64,000 nt of DNA from assembly GCA_963281255.1 (NCBI GenBank), contig OY725502.1:3472001-3536000 (forward strand), given 5' to 3'. The position numbers and the translations under genes were made by a program. Under the pieces are notes generated by a model. That model did not search any database, had not been told where the DNA came from, and saw nothing but the letters and a program-made list of their open reading frames with translations. Position 1 is the stretch's first letter; every line of letters begins with the position of its first letter. The DNA comes from Aphrocallistes beatrix. Lineage: Eukaryota; Porifera; Hexactinellida; Sceptrulophora; Aphrocallistidae. Positions 40,081 to 51,311 of the stretch are shown here, piece after piece.

Positions 40081-41427
40081 TGTGAAATTAAGTATAGTAT
40101 AATGCAATTAATGTGTTGAGAAGATTCTGAGATCTAATTTAGTTAATCAGAAAAAAATCATAGACAAGACGAAAATTATTGATAAAATAGTATGATAAAT
40201 GCAAATGTATGGGTTAGTTCCATTTCGCCTTAATGAAATACAATCGAAAACGGTTTTTCTTACCATTTCTTTACAGATTCACACAGTAAGAAAAAACGAT
40301 TAAATAGATTTTGGGATTTTTTCACACCATAAACCGCAAAAATACTACTAAAAACGATAATTAAGAACTGTATATTGTTGGAAGCATTCTTGGATTTCAA
40401 CAATTTGTATTATTTTGCCAAATCAACGAAATGTTCAGTTTAGTTAACAACATATTTATGTGTTTAGAATATTTGGTGTAAAACTGAAAGTGAAAGTAGC
40501 ATTTCCTAATACAAGGGGTCGAGTGGCATTTTATTAGAGGAATGAGGTCGAAAGAAGGAGCAATTGAGTAGTTTTTTAAGGTTTCAGGACCGTAGCCACA
40601 GTCCAGTTTCAACCTGACCACTTTTTAGTCTCAACCGGACCACTTCACACCTGATGACTACAGCATTGAGTTGAGTGTAACTTAGTGTAACTTAACCGTG
40701 GTGTTAACCACTGAAAAATATGAACTTTACCACTGAAAAAAATATGAATTGTGGTGTAACTCCAAAATTTTTACATCACCAAAACGTGCATTTTGGCATT
40801 TTAAATGAGGAATAAAAGTAAATGCACGATTAAGGCGAGATTCAGTGGCAACAAAGCCAAAATTATGATCTACGTACACTGTATTAATAAACTAATGAAC
40901 AAAATGTATGATCTTTAAAAACATAAAAAATGTGTTAAACAATGTATTACATTGAATGAACAAAATTGCACATTTGGTTGAACCTTGTTTCACGCAGACA
41001 GAATATTGTGAGATACAATTTAATATATATGTATAATTTTAAAAGTCGATGAATTAAAAATTTAAGTGTAACTCCTAGAAAAGGGATGCCCTAATATACC
41101 ACGTATGTCTGTATGTATGTAGACATGTACAGTAGGAACTATTGGCAGGAATTTTAGAGGGCTGCTATGATGACTTTTTTGACAAAATATTGTTATTTCT
41201 ATGCCTGATAACCGATCCACTTTAAAGATTGGGACGGACCTGATGCTAATGTCAATTTTTCTTTAGTACCTTAGTTTCTCTATCTTTCATCACTTAAATT
41301 AATTAAATTTAAATAGAATTGGGAATATATGCAATTATTCTTATCCAGGATAATTCACAAATTCTACTCTGGATAAGTAAAAAATAGTAGTAAAGGGAAT
41401 TGGAAAAATATTCAACAAAAATAAGAA
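40081..41427. other. intergenic between genes A and B
   Basis: 1.35 kb, AT-rich. No gene, element end or tandem repeat recognised. A weak partly repeated stretch (CAACCTGACCACTTTTTAGT / TCAACCGGACCACTT) lies at about 40605-40650. Confidence 0.5.
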
Positions 41428-42840
41428 TTAACGATAAATTACATAAACAACATATGGAACAATCATTGTGGTGATTGACTTTATTAAGCTCATCCAGAAG
41501 TCTTTTATGGATACATCAGATAAATTTCCAAGCGAAAATAGTCTAACACTAACTCTACTTGAAGAAATTATTTGCAGTTCTTTTTTCATTAGAGACGAGA
41601 ATTCCTTATTGCCAGGCGTCTCTCCCAATAAACTTTCACGAATCAATTTATTTTTTAAAATTGTATCAGCAAAACTGTGCAAAGTTTTATTCAAATTAAA
41701 ATTTTTAATTACCAGTAACATCATAGTTGTAAAATGATAGATGTATATTAGTAACAGCCAACATGCAACAATATAATTTCTGTCAAAATAGAGATTCTTC
41801 AAGTGAAAAATTGTGCTAAAAAATAGTATAATTGATTGAAGCATGCTGAGAAATGTCAAAGTTTTCAATATTGAACATGCGTCTTCTTTCGCAATAATTA
41901 ACTCTAACAGCTCGTAATAAACTTTCAAAGGACTTTTAAATAATATATCACCAACATTAGGGATACCTTTTTGTAAAATGTATTGTTTTGATTCATCAAT
42001 TGCGGAAAATACATCGTCATGGGTGGTATTAAGAATAAAATAGATTGAAAGAGATAGATTTAGAGGAGTAGAATACAAAAATATCGCCCCGAATACGAAG
42101 AAGGGAGCAATATATTTTATACTGTCGACAATTTTATATCCAGTTGAATCCGTACAGCTAATATATCTGTCTGGATATATTTCTATCAGTTGAGACATTG
42201 TTACGAACAAAATTAAAGAGATTGAAACAAGTAAAAGAGCAAAAATATAAAAAAATACGTAATGAAAGTGAGAAGTTAGAATGTTTGATTTGATACTTTC
42301 ATTACTTTGAATGAATAATGGCTGACATATTTCAGCAATAAATCTTATATTTTGGTAAAAACAATAAGAAATAACATATCCTAGAGCAGTGTAGAGTGAA
42401 AATACGGGTATGACAATTGATAAATGATCAGGATCGTCAAATAGAGATTTTTGAATCAAATTACTATTATTAGAAGAGTTTGGACACGAGGCAATTGCTG
42501 CATATCCAATGAACATAGAATAAAATAGAACAGTTAGCAGCGATAAAACATAGAAAAACAGACAAAAAAGAATAATGATAACATCGCAAACTTTACCAAA
42601 AGAAATTTTAGAAAAAATCATATAGCTTTGCATTAGGATAAAATACCGGATTATTTTGTGAGAAAATGTAAAGAAAGTCTCCCTCATGGTGCGTTTAGGA
42701 TTCGCGAGTGGTAAGAGCGAAGAACGTTCACTGATATTTTCTGTTTGTACAAGCGAAGAATGTTCATTGACAAATTCTGGCGGTGTAGATGGGGAGTGTT
42801 TATCAATTAGAACTGAATCATCGACAGGAACATTCGCCAT
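41428..42840 (-). CDS. multi-TM receptor-like gene B
   Basis: 470 residues, intact. The longer hydrophilic N-terminus (about 55 residues, Ser/Thr/Pro-rich) precedes a conserved RYFILMQ-type first helix. The next helices show ALLTVLFYSMFIGYAAIASC-type sequence, then an extracellular Asn-rich loop with N-x-S sites (NSSNNSN), as in all four copies. The C-terminus has KEFSSLMKKELQIISSSRVS, RLFSLGNLSDV and a last helix. About 7-8 membrane segments. Closest to gene C. It lies head-to-head with C across 964 bp, which must hold both promoters. Confidence 0.8.
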   Translation of the reverse strand: MANVPVDDSVLIDKHSPSTPPEFVNEHSSLVQTENISERSSLLPLANPKRTMRETFFTFSHKIIRYFILMQSYMIFSKISFGKVCDVIIILFCLFFYVLSLLTVLFYSMFIGYAAIASCPNSSNNSNLIQKSLFDDPDHLSIVIPVFSLYTALGYVISYCFYQNIRFIAEICQPLFIQSNESIKSNILTSHFHYVFFYIFALLLVSISLILFVTMSQLIEIYPDRYISCTDSTGYKIVDSIKYIAPFFVFGAIFLYSTPLNLSLSIYFILNTTHDDVFSAIDESKQYILQKGIPNVGDILFKSPLKVYYELLELIIAKEDACSILKTLTFLSMLQSIILFFSTIFHLKNLYFDRNYIVACWLLLIYIYHFTTMMLLVIKNFNLNKTLHSFADTILKNKLIRESLLGETPGNKEFSSLMKKELQIISSSRVSVRLFSLGNLSDVSIKDFWMSLIKSITTMIVPYVVYVIYR

Positions 42841-43804
42841 TGCAATAATTTATAATTGTAATAATTGAACTGAAACAAATAAGAGTAAGTTTGATTCTAT
42901 CAGCGTTAATTTTATGAGAATGGATTTAAGACTATAGATGGATTGTATTACAGAAGGTATACATATAAAATGCCAAAGAATTTGGCATTCCCACTTCGTG
43001 TAATCTAATCACTTCACTTTTGAAAATTCAGTTGAACGAAGCTATTGAATCAAATGTGTGCAAGGTCTCTATAATGAAATATTTCAGAGAAATCATTATA
43101 AAAGTCAACGCTTGAGTTGTGATTGTTTGTATTATATCAATTGTTGTGGATTATATTTCATTTGTATTTAGACTCCTAACAGTTCTTACTTCTTGCTTTG
43201 CTATATTGCTTCTATAGTCATTAGGTATTAATCATTGTAGTATTGGATAAAACTTCGTCAAATAATCAATTCTGATTTGATAGGATTATCAACTGATAAA
43301 AATGTATCAGAATTGTCCCTCCTAGTTCCCCAGTAGATCTGCCCAAGTAGATAATTATAGAGATTATATTATGAAAATAATTTTTTAAATTTGGTATTAA
43401 TAATCTGATTATATAAGTATATTTATCAAAGCCTTATCTCAACTAGATTTAGGTAATTTATGTAGCAAAACAGGTTCAAAGTCGAAACATACAAATGTAC
43501 ATTCTGAGATATACAAATTGTTCACTTTAATTAATTAACGGCCTTTGTAATGATTTTTCTGAGACATATCATGATCACTAAAATTGTCTTAATATCCTCT
43601 ATTCAAACTGAATAGATGCTTGATCTTTCACATAAGCTGTGATTAAATTACATATGGTCAGTATGTAAATTCTCTAGAATTTGAACTGTAACAGTATCTA
43701 TCAATAGTCTTAAGTCAATTCTCTGTAGATTTTATTAACACACTTGAAGTAAGAGTATTTCTTTATTTTCTTATTCAATTATTGATGCTTTTTAGTATAT
43801 TTCA
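42841..43804. other. divergent promoter region, genes B/C
   Basis: 964 bp between the B (-) and C (+) starts, at the centre of the mirror-image cluster. AT-rich; no transposon ends seen. Confidence 0.55.
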
Positions 43805-45115
43805 ATGGCGAATATTCTTATTGAAAATGTACCAGTTGATGAACGAGCTCCACTCATACGAAGAGAAAAGCAGGGAAGTTTGAAATTAAAAACTTTTTTC
43901 ATTTTTTCTCATAAAATAATTCTTTTTTTTATTCTACCTCCCTTTGTGGTTCAACCTTTTAGCAAGGTTTGTTTTTACATTGCTGTATGTATCTGGCTAG
44001 TTCTTGCGATATCGTTGCTACCTTTATTTCTTTATTTCCCATTAGTTGGGTATACAGTTCTTGCCTCGTGCACAAATTCATCCACTAACGGATCAAATTC
44101 AACCTTTAATTTCGAAGCGCCTGTTCATTTATCAATTGTTATACCCGTATTTGCAGTTTATAGTATCCTTGGGATGCTTAGTTATGGTGTTCATTTTTCG
44201 TATTTGCTAAGACTTTTAGATTTTGATGATGAGATATTTCAGCCCAATTTTACTCAAAGTAATGAGAGTATCAAATCCAAAATTCAATCTTCTCACATCC
44301 ATTACACCTTTTTTTATATTTTTGCATTTTTTCTTCTCTTAATTTCTCTAATTTTGTTTGTAACGATTTCTCAAGTGATAGTAATATATCGTGAGGAGTA
44401 TATTGGCTGTATGAATTCATTTGAATATCAAGTTGTCAACAGTTTAGAATATATCGCTCCCATCGTTTTTATCGGAGTTATTTTGACATATTCTAGTCCT
44501 CTAAGTATTTCCCTTTCAAGATATTTTATTTTGAATATAATACATGACAAAATATTTGCAGTAATTGACAATTCAAAAGAATTTATTTTACGAAAAGGTA
44601 TATCTAACGTTGGTAATGCATTCTTAGAAAGTCCTTTGAAACTCTATTATGAGTTGTCAGAATTTATTATTCTGACAGAAAGTTTATGCACACCATTGAA
44701 ACTCCTAACATTCTACAGTACGTTTCAAGTCAATGTATTATTTTTCAGTATTATTTTTCATTTGAAGAGTCTCTATTTTGATAGACACTATATTGTTGCA
44801 GGATGGTTATTATCATTGTTTATTTATCATTTTACGACCATAATTTTATTGATTAGTAAAATCTCATATTTGAATAAAACTTTGTACAAGTTTGTTGATA
44901 CAATTTTAAATGATAAAACGATTCGTGAAAGTTTTTTGGTAGAGACGCCTGAGAATAAGGAATTCTCGCCTCTAATAAAGAAAGAACTGCAAATGATTCC
45001 CTTAAGCAGAGTAAGTGTTGAACTATTTTCACTTGGAGATGTGTTTTCTCACAAAACTTGGTATGGTTTAGTGATCTTTATCGGTATTATGATTATGACT
45101 TATATTTATTCATAA
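43805..45115 (+). CDS. multi-TM receptor-like gene C
   Basis: 436 residues, intact, closest to gene B: both share ASC-NSS loops, SIVIPVF, TQSNESIKS / IQSNESIKS, HYVFFYIFALL / HYTFFYIFAFF, NVG in the intracellular loop before KLYYEL / KVYYEL, LKSLYFDRHYIVAGWLL and NKEFSPLIKKELQMI. Seven to eight hydrophobic segments; the N-terminus is predicted intracellular. It has no GPCR hallmark (no DRY, no NPxxY). The function is inferred only as a membrane receptor or channel. Confidence 0.8.
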   Translation: MANILIENVPVDERAPLIRREKQGSLKLKTFFIFSHKIILFFILPPFVVQPFSKVCFYIAVCIWLVLAISLLPLFLYFPLVGYTVLASCTNSSTNGSNSTFNFEAPVHLSIVIPVFAVYSILGMLSYGVHFSYLLRLLDFDDEIFQPNFTQSNESIKSKIQSSHIHYTFFYIFAFFLLLISLILFVTISQVIVIYREEYIGCMNSFEYQVVNSLEYIAPIVFIGVILTYSSPLSISLSRYFILNIIHDKIFAVIDNSKEFILRKGISNVGNAFLESPLKLYYELSEFIILTESLCTPLKLLTFYSTFQVNVLFFSIIFHLKSLYFDRHYIVAGWLLSLFIYHFTTIILLISKISYLNKTLYKFVDTILNDKTIRESFLVETPENKEFSPLIKKELQMIPLSRVSVELFSLGDVFSHKTWYGLVIFIGIMIMTYIYS

Positions 45116-45654
45116 TTTTTAAAAATTATTCTTTTTGCTGATTAATATAATTTTGACTATTTTCTTATTTCAGGCTTTAGGCATTCCAAGATTACCCTTT
45201 CTGAAATAATTATCCATAAATGAGAATAATAAATCTGTATTTGAAATTGTGTATTGTATAACTAATTAGTACAATTTTATCAAATAACCTGACTGATTAC
45301 ATTCAAAATTTTACTCCAGTACTTGGAGGATAAACTGAGTCGTGGGACTACGAGATAATAAGGACAGAGTGCTGAATTTTCAAAATGTCGGTCGAGAGAC
45401 CGATAGTGCAGATCCATTAAGTGACTCGAAGGAATGTGAAATGTGAATATGAGAATAATTATTTTAGAGCATCTGAGTGTGAAATTTGGAATCTACATAT
45501 TAAGATATTCCATAATAGCCGTTGAGAACCCGCTTTTAGCTTAAACTAAAATATTTTTCAATAGGTGTCAAAATATGAATATATAAAAATTTGTTAGCTC
45601 ATTAAATATTCGCATTATTTCTTTCAAAGTGCGAAAATCGGAATCACACCTGAA

Positions 45655-46010
45655 ATCACCAAATTTGCGAATTTTAAAAATTTTTGATGCGTAAAGATGA
45701 CGTCATAACAGAATGATGATTCATCATTTTTTGATAATAGTTGCATCATAAGTGAGGTATATTAATATAAACATTCTATTAAAATCTCAGCCTTCTATCA
45801 CCTAAAATAGCTGAGCTTTAGTCGAAAAACTGAAATTTCTAATTATAAAAAAGATGACAATGACGTCATAGTTCCATGATGAGTCGACATTTTCGTCTGA
45901 ACTCAGAACTTAGTGGAGCCATAACTAAAGGACTCCCGCATGACAAAAATCAGCTTTCTGCGTCTGGCAGTTTCTTCAATCAATTCGTTACAGAGATATA
46001 GATACATATA
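45655..46010 (+). repeat. dispersed repeat R1, 5'-truncated copy
   Basis: AATTTTAAAAATTTTTGATGCG, TGACGTCAT, TGATGAGTCGACATTTT, then CTTCAATCAATTCGTTACAG as in the full copy. Confidence 0.7.
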
Positions 46011-46054
46011 TAAATCCTTACTATTAAAACTCGATTAATGTTCATATATATATA

Positions 46055-46512
46055 CAAGCACGCTTCGCTTGCTTGCGCTGCGCGGTCGCCTGGGGTCACA
46101 TTGGTCAATCATAAGGGAGATAGCATCACTAAATATTTCTGTCCTACTGTGGTAATCGATATCACTCGAAAAATACCAAATTTGTCAATTTTAAATTTTT
46201 TGAGCGTAATGATGACGTCATAAAGTGATGAGTCATCAGTTTTTAATGATAGTTGCATCATATGTGAGGTATGTTAGTATACATATTCTATTAAAATCTT
46301 AGCCTTCTATCTCCTATGATGGCTGAGTTATGCTCGAATAATAATGACGTCACAATTCCATGATGAGTCGACATTTTGCTCTGAGCTCAGAACTTACTGT
46401 AGCCATAGCCAAAATACTCCCACAGGCCAAAAATCAGCCTTCTACGCCTGGCATTTTCTTCAATCAATTCGTTACAGATATATATATATACGTATAGGTA
46501 TATATATCCTTA
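46055..46512 (+). repeat. dispersed repeat R1, most complete copy
   Basis: Runs from CACGCTTCGCTTGCTTGCGC, GGTCGCCTGGGGTCACATTG and GGGAGATAGCATCACTAAAT through AATGATGACGTCATAAAGTG and GATGAGTCGACATTTTGCTC to TTCAATCAATTCGTTACAGA and ATCCTTACT. About 460 bp with no coding capacity. This copy lacks the GGACACTTTGTGTCC palindrome present in most heads. Confidence 0.75.
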
Positions 46513-46669
46513 CTCATAGCCTACTCTAATAATGCCTCACAGTAGACTGAAAATCATGAACTAGGGATGAAGTAATAGCCGAATGGATTAATACACGATT
46601 GGCCTAAAATCGTTAACCATGCAGAATAGGCATTAAGAATGTATTACCAGCATATATAAACATGGTATC

Positions 46670-47345
46670 AAAGTACATATATCCGTTGGAAAAATTTCGA
46701 TTAGTCATCATATCGTTGCGCAACAGGTCATACTAAGGTCAATTTTAGCGATTTTCTAAGCAGCTTTAACCCTATTTCTAAATGGTATTAAGGTGTGATT
46801 TTGTGTTGAACCAACATTAGTACGAGTTGATTTGAAAAATTTAGAATTTTTCAATGGACTGTAGTAACTAGGTATTCAAATTTGATCGTGTTTGATAGGC
46901 AATGGACTATTTCCTATTAGGTGATAATACAACTTGAACTTCTAAATTCAACGAGTTTTGAGTTATGGGTTGATTTTAAGAATGTGGCCAAAACATTAAA
47001 TTGTCGCATAACTCTATAGTCTGTGAATTTAGAAGTTTAAATTGTATTATTACCTAATAGGAAATAGCCAATTGCCTAACAAATACGATCAGATTTGAAG
47101 ACCTAGCTCTAACAGTTTGCCGGATATCGCTCAAACTGATCAAAATACTTTACCATAGCAACGTAGGAATTTTTCAAATCAACTCGTACTAATCTTAGTT
47201 CTACACAAAAATTCAACCTTAATAACATTTAGAAGTAGGCTTAAAACAGCTTAGAAAATTGGCAAAATAGTGCTTAAAATGACCTGTTGCGCGCAATGAT
47301 ATGATGACTAATCAAAATTTTGACAACGGATATATATATACTTTA
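46670..47345. mobile_element. foldback element, 676 bp, long imperfect inverted repeats
   Basis: The two halves are inverted copies: AAAGTACATATATCCGTTGG, GATTAGTCATCATATC and GTACGAGTTGATTTGAAAAA on the left have complements on the right, meeting at the centre near TTCTAAATTCA / TGAATTTAGAA (about 46950-47030). Single half-copies occur at about 48280-48500. Confidence 0.8.
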
Positions 47346-47349
47346 AAGG

Positions 47350-47540
47350 GCGCCTCCGGCGAACACAAAGTGTCCGCCAGCCGCGCAGCGCAAGCAAGCG
47401 AAGCGCGCTTGTATATAAATAAAAATACATTAATCGAGTTTTAATAGTAAGGATATATATCTGCAACGAATTGATTGAAGAAATTGCCAGGCGCAGAAAG
47501 CTGATTTTTGGCATGCGGGAGTCTTTATTTATAAAGTATA
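47350..47540 (-). repeat. R1 head and adjoining R1 tail, minus orientation
   Basis: Head: GGCGCCTCCGGCGAACACAA, AGTGTCCGCC and GCGCAGCGCAAGCAAGCGAA (47350-47410). Tail: CGAGTTTTAATAGTAAGGAT, CAACGAATTGATTGAAGAAA and GGCATGCGGGAGTC (47432-47525). Confidence 0.7.
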
Positions 47541-47995
47541 TATTTATTTGTAGTTATATCTTGTGTTAAATACTAGCACTTATATGATAGTATACTCAAT
47601 ATAACCATGTTCATACAAGCTTACTGCACCGTTTTTGGCAGACATTCCGCTTTGTTTAGTATTATGTATAATATTTTACATTGCGTCCCTCAAGTCACAT
47701 AAAATTCAACACTGCGTCCTGCTTTTATCATGACTTAAGTTGGTATGATGTATGTTAGAAATAAAATAATGCCTGTCGGCAGACCGATAGGACAGCTCCA
47801 TTAAGTGACTTGGCACGTGAGATATGAACATCGTAAGACATCGAGATTACTCAATTTATGAAAACTATTCAAATTCTATCCACATTCTTAAGTTCTAAGT
47901 ACAAAAATTGATTCTACAAATTAAAATACCCTATATTAGCTGTTGAGACAACTTTGAACGCCTACTTATTGCTGTTTCGAATATACACTGCCTGA

Positions 47996-48260
47996 ACAAA
48001 AGTATTCGTACACCACAGAGTTCCCCATTCAAATAGTTATGATACTGATTTATTTAGCGTTTCAAGAATTTTTAACCTTGTGGGAGTGTAAACAAGTTGA
48101 AAGATAAAAAGTGAGTAATTCGAATATGGAGAATTCGAATTTGAAGTTAAATTAAGCGTATTTCCTACCAATTAAATACCTTGACTCACTAAATAAATCA
48201 GTATTATAACTATTTGTATGGGGAATTATGGGGTGTACGAATACTTTTGTTCAGGCAGTG
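47996..48260. mobile_element. Tc1-like MITE with perfect TIRs
   Basis: 265 bp, with ends CACTGCCTGAACAAAAGTAT and its exact complement, continuing to TCGTACACC, and TA on both flanks. Non-coding. Confidence 0.85.
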
Positions 48261-49014
48261 TATGACCCCAACTGACCCAAATGCGTTTCCATAGCAACGC
48301 TTGAATGTAGCAATATTCCATTTTTTTAAAATCCATTTTTTTTCACATCAACCTATTGAGCTCAGTTCTATGCGAAAAACTTGATGTTAAGAACACTTAG
48401 AAGTGTCCTTTAAACGACCTCTAAAAATAACTAAATTTGTCATAATTATAACCTATTGCACAATCATATGATGACTAATCGAAATTTTAGCAACGGATAT
48501 GGATACTTTGTTACCATATTTACGTATATGTATATATTTGTAATACATTCCTTAGTTCTTTTCTGCTTGGTTAATAATGATTTTAGGTAGATCATGTATT
48601 AGTCTAAACATCGTCTATCGCATCCCTTGTCCAAAATCAGCAAGTTACTGTTTGGCCTTATATGTTATAGATATGGATTTGCTTAATGCTTAGCATGAAC
48701 TAGTTTCTATATTAGAGTTGGCACTGCGAACTGCGTTAGTTTAGTAAAAATAATTATTCCAACAAAAATATAATAAGTAGCAGAAACAAGCATAACAACA
48801 AGTGCTATGAGTAATAGAAGTAATCTGATCTGGTCAAACAATTTTTAGTGCCGCTCTATAGGGAGATGCCCTTATGTCATGGACGAAGTATCTCGTTCGT
48901 CCGTATGTTGTATGTCTGTAGGAGCGCTATTGAGAAATCAAACAGTTGTAGGGTCTCTTTATGGTGTAGATGTGCACCGTCAATTTTTTCATAAAGTCTC
49001 ATCACTTCCGGGTT

Positions 49015-49150
49015 TTATAAGTACAAGCGTGCTTCGCTTGCTTGCGCTGCGCGGCCGGCGGATACTTTGTGTCCATCGGAGACGCCCTTTGGGTACCTAT
49101 GATCAAAGTGATTAATTATAAGGTAGATAACATCTTTAAATACGTCTGCA
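49015..49150 (+). repeat. dispersed repeat R1, head copy
   Basis: GTGCTTCGCTTGCTTGCGCT, GCGGATACTTTGTGTCC and GGTAGATAACATCTTTAAAT, then it ends. Confidence 0.7.
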
Positions 49151-49373
49151 CCTTGCAAAGCTTTGTTTGGAGATGTAAGATCTCTCAACGGCTAATGTAG
49201 GATATTTCACCGTGTTTGATCCGATTTTCGCACTTTGAAAGTAATAATGTAAATATTTTATGTTATTACATTTAACATTATATGCCTATTTTCACACCTT
49301 TTGAAAACTGAATTCTTACTTTAAGCTAAAGCGAGCTCTCAACGGCTGAGAAGAATAACAAAATTGATCGAAA

Positions 49374-49530
49374 CTCACAATTTTGCTAGATACTAGCTTT
49401 CAACGGTTAAAATAGAATTTTAGGGGTGTAGAATTCGATTATCATATTTTTCGGATCTGAATAATACATTTTTTGTATACTTTTGTTTACAATAAATACA
49501 TGACATGAATAAACAAATCTCAAAAAGATG
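49374..49530 (+). repeat. dispersed repeat R2 unit
   Basis: GCTAGATACTAGCTTTCAAC, GGGGTGTAGAATTCGATTAT and AATAAACAAATCTCAAAAAG. Confidence 0.7.
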
Positions 49531-49970
49531 TTTGAAGCTACACCAATTTGACTAAAGTATTTGAACCCTTGATTCTTTTCCATACAAATAGTACTAAATC
49601 GGATATTTTAATGAAGGGCAATATGTTTAAATTCTAAGAGACACTTTTATCGCTCGCTATGCTCGCTTTTGTCCCTCTCCCCATGGTTTTAGACCCTGGA
49701 TCTGTACCTAGATAGAACTGGGAAAGTTGCATTAATTTTGGGAGACATTACAAAAGAATAACACTCTTGAATTAGTTTAGAATTAGTATTTCAAATGTTT
49801 GAGAACTAGGTTTTCCCACTGTGGCGTTTCTCTACAAGAAAATATTGATGTTCTACCCTATATCAACATTTTTCTTTTGTGTATGAATTTTTCTAGTTAG
49901 TTAAATTAGGTCTCAGAAGATTATCATTTTATTGATTTTGACATTTATTTTCATAATTCACAATCTCAAA

Positions 49971-51311
49971 ATGGCACATGATCCTGATCCTCAAGCAGTG
50001 CAGCATCAACAATATATTAAAGGAAGAAGAAGGGTTAATACCTTCACACATTATGTACTCCGATATTTCATTATTTTGTACACGCTTCGATTCAAATTTC
50101 CTTACAAATGTCTTAATTATGCTCTTTCTATCATTTTTGGTATCGTTATTTTTATTTCTATTATCACTACTCTGTTTTACTTTCCAATCACTGGCTATAT
50201 ATCTATTTCTGTGTGTACAAACGCCTCCAACACGAATAACTTTACAAATTCAACTCCACTCAGGTTTGAACTACCTGATAATCTATCAGTTGTTTTTTCT
50301 GCTTTTATTTTTCTTTATTTTATCCTTGGAATTTATTCTTTGATTACTATTTTTTGGAATTCAAATTTTCTGGAAAAAGTATGTAAACCCAAATTCATAT
50401 ATAGTGATAAAAATCTAGAATCTGGGATTTTGGAATACAACTATGAGTTAACTATTTATTATTTCCTCATATTTATGGCAGGTTTAGCAAGTTCAGGGCT
50501 ATTCTTAACTTTGTCACAACAATTTAAGTTAAATAATTATTGTCTCATAGACTACAAGCATTGTAATACAATCCCAGAAGAGTATATAATGTGTTCTAAC
50601 TTCACTCTCTATCAAATAGCTCTAAATATAGATTATGTTTTTCCCTTTTTTGTAATTGGAACAGTTGTTTGGCATTTGACTCCTATAGTTTTTGCCTTAT
50701 CTTTATATTTTATTCTCAACATATTTCATGATAAAGTTTTTGATGCAATTGATCAAGTCAAACAGTACATTCTAAACCATGGTAGACCAAACGAAGATAA
50801 TGCACCAATGAAACCTCCATTAAGAGCATATTATGAAGTTATCGATTATATTAACGAAATATATGGTGCGTCATCTGGATTGAAACTACTGTTAATTCTC
50901 AATATAATACAAGTTGCAGTTGGGTTGGTCATTCTAATTTTGAATTTTGAAAGTGTTATATTGAAGAAAAATCCTTTTGTGGTAGGCTGGATAATAGCAG
51001 TATATGTATATCACTTTTTATGTGTTCTGTTAACTGTGATTAAAATATTATACTTGAATAAAACTCTGCATCATTTTCCTGATTCTATTTTATCAGACAC
51101 AGATATTCTAGACAGTTTGATGCCATTAAGGCCGACACCCGCAACTAAAGAGTTCTATTTAACAATTAAGGAAGAGTTGCAAATAATTTCATTGAGCAGA
51201 GAACGTTTTGAGATCTTCTCAATTGGAGATCTATCAAATGTATACATCGCTATTCTTGTTGCTATCCCTATTCCCATACTGTTTGTTTTCTATCTTGACC
51301 AATTCCTCTGA
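49971..51311 (+). CDS. multi-TM receptor-like gene D
   Basis: 446 residues from ATG (MAHDPDPQ). The open frame extends 13 codons upstream without an ATG. About 7-8 hydrophobic segments: RYFIILYTLRF, IIFGIVIFISIITTLFYF, VVFSAFIFLYFILGIYSLI, YYFLIFMAGLASSGLFL, FFVIGTVVWHLTPIVFALSL, LLLILNIIQVAVGLVILILN, WIIAVYVYHFLCVLLTVIKI and a last helix ending FYLDQFL. An Asn-rich glycosylated loop follows helix 2. The C-terminus (LSRERFEIFSIGD, one helix, then an aromatic-Gln-Phe ending) resembles the end of the gustatory-receptor-like superfamily, which forms 7-TM ligand-gated channels. This is suggestive only. A 14-residue Cys-containing insertion relative to gene A lies at about 190-203. Confidence 0.8.
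   Translation: MAHDPDPQAVQHQQYIKGRRRVNTFTHYVLRYFIILYTLRFKFPYKCLNYALSIIFGIVIFISIITTLFYFPITGYISISVCTNASNTNNFTNSTPLRFELPDNLSVVFSAFIFLYFILGIYSLITIFWNSNFLEKVCKPKFIYSDKNLESGILEYNYELTIYYFLIFMAGLASSGLFLTLSQQFKLNNYCLIDYKHCNTIPEEYIMCSNFTLYQIALNIDYVFPFFVIGTVVWHLTPIVFALSLYFILNIFHDKVFDAIDQVKQYILNHGRPNEDNAPMKPPLRAYYEVIDYINEIYGASSGLKLLLILNIIQVAVGLVILILNFESVILKKNPFVVGWIIAVYVYHFLCVLLTVIKILYLNKTLHHFPDSILSDTDILDSLMPLRPTPATKEFYLTIKEELQIISLSRERFEIFSIGDLSNVYIAILVAIPIPILFVFYLDQFL

Larger units (their letters stand above)
45116..49970. other. repeat-rich insertion between genes C and D
   Basis: 4.85 kb without a gene, made almost wholly of dispersed elements: R1 copies, a long-TIR foldback (46670-47345), half of a related foldback (about 48280-48500), a Tc1-type MITE (47996-48260), an R3 fragment and an R2 unit. 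It breaks the otherwise symmetric spacing of the four-gene cluster. Confidence 0.7.
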
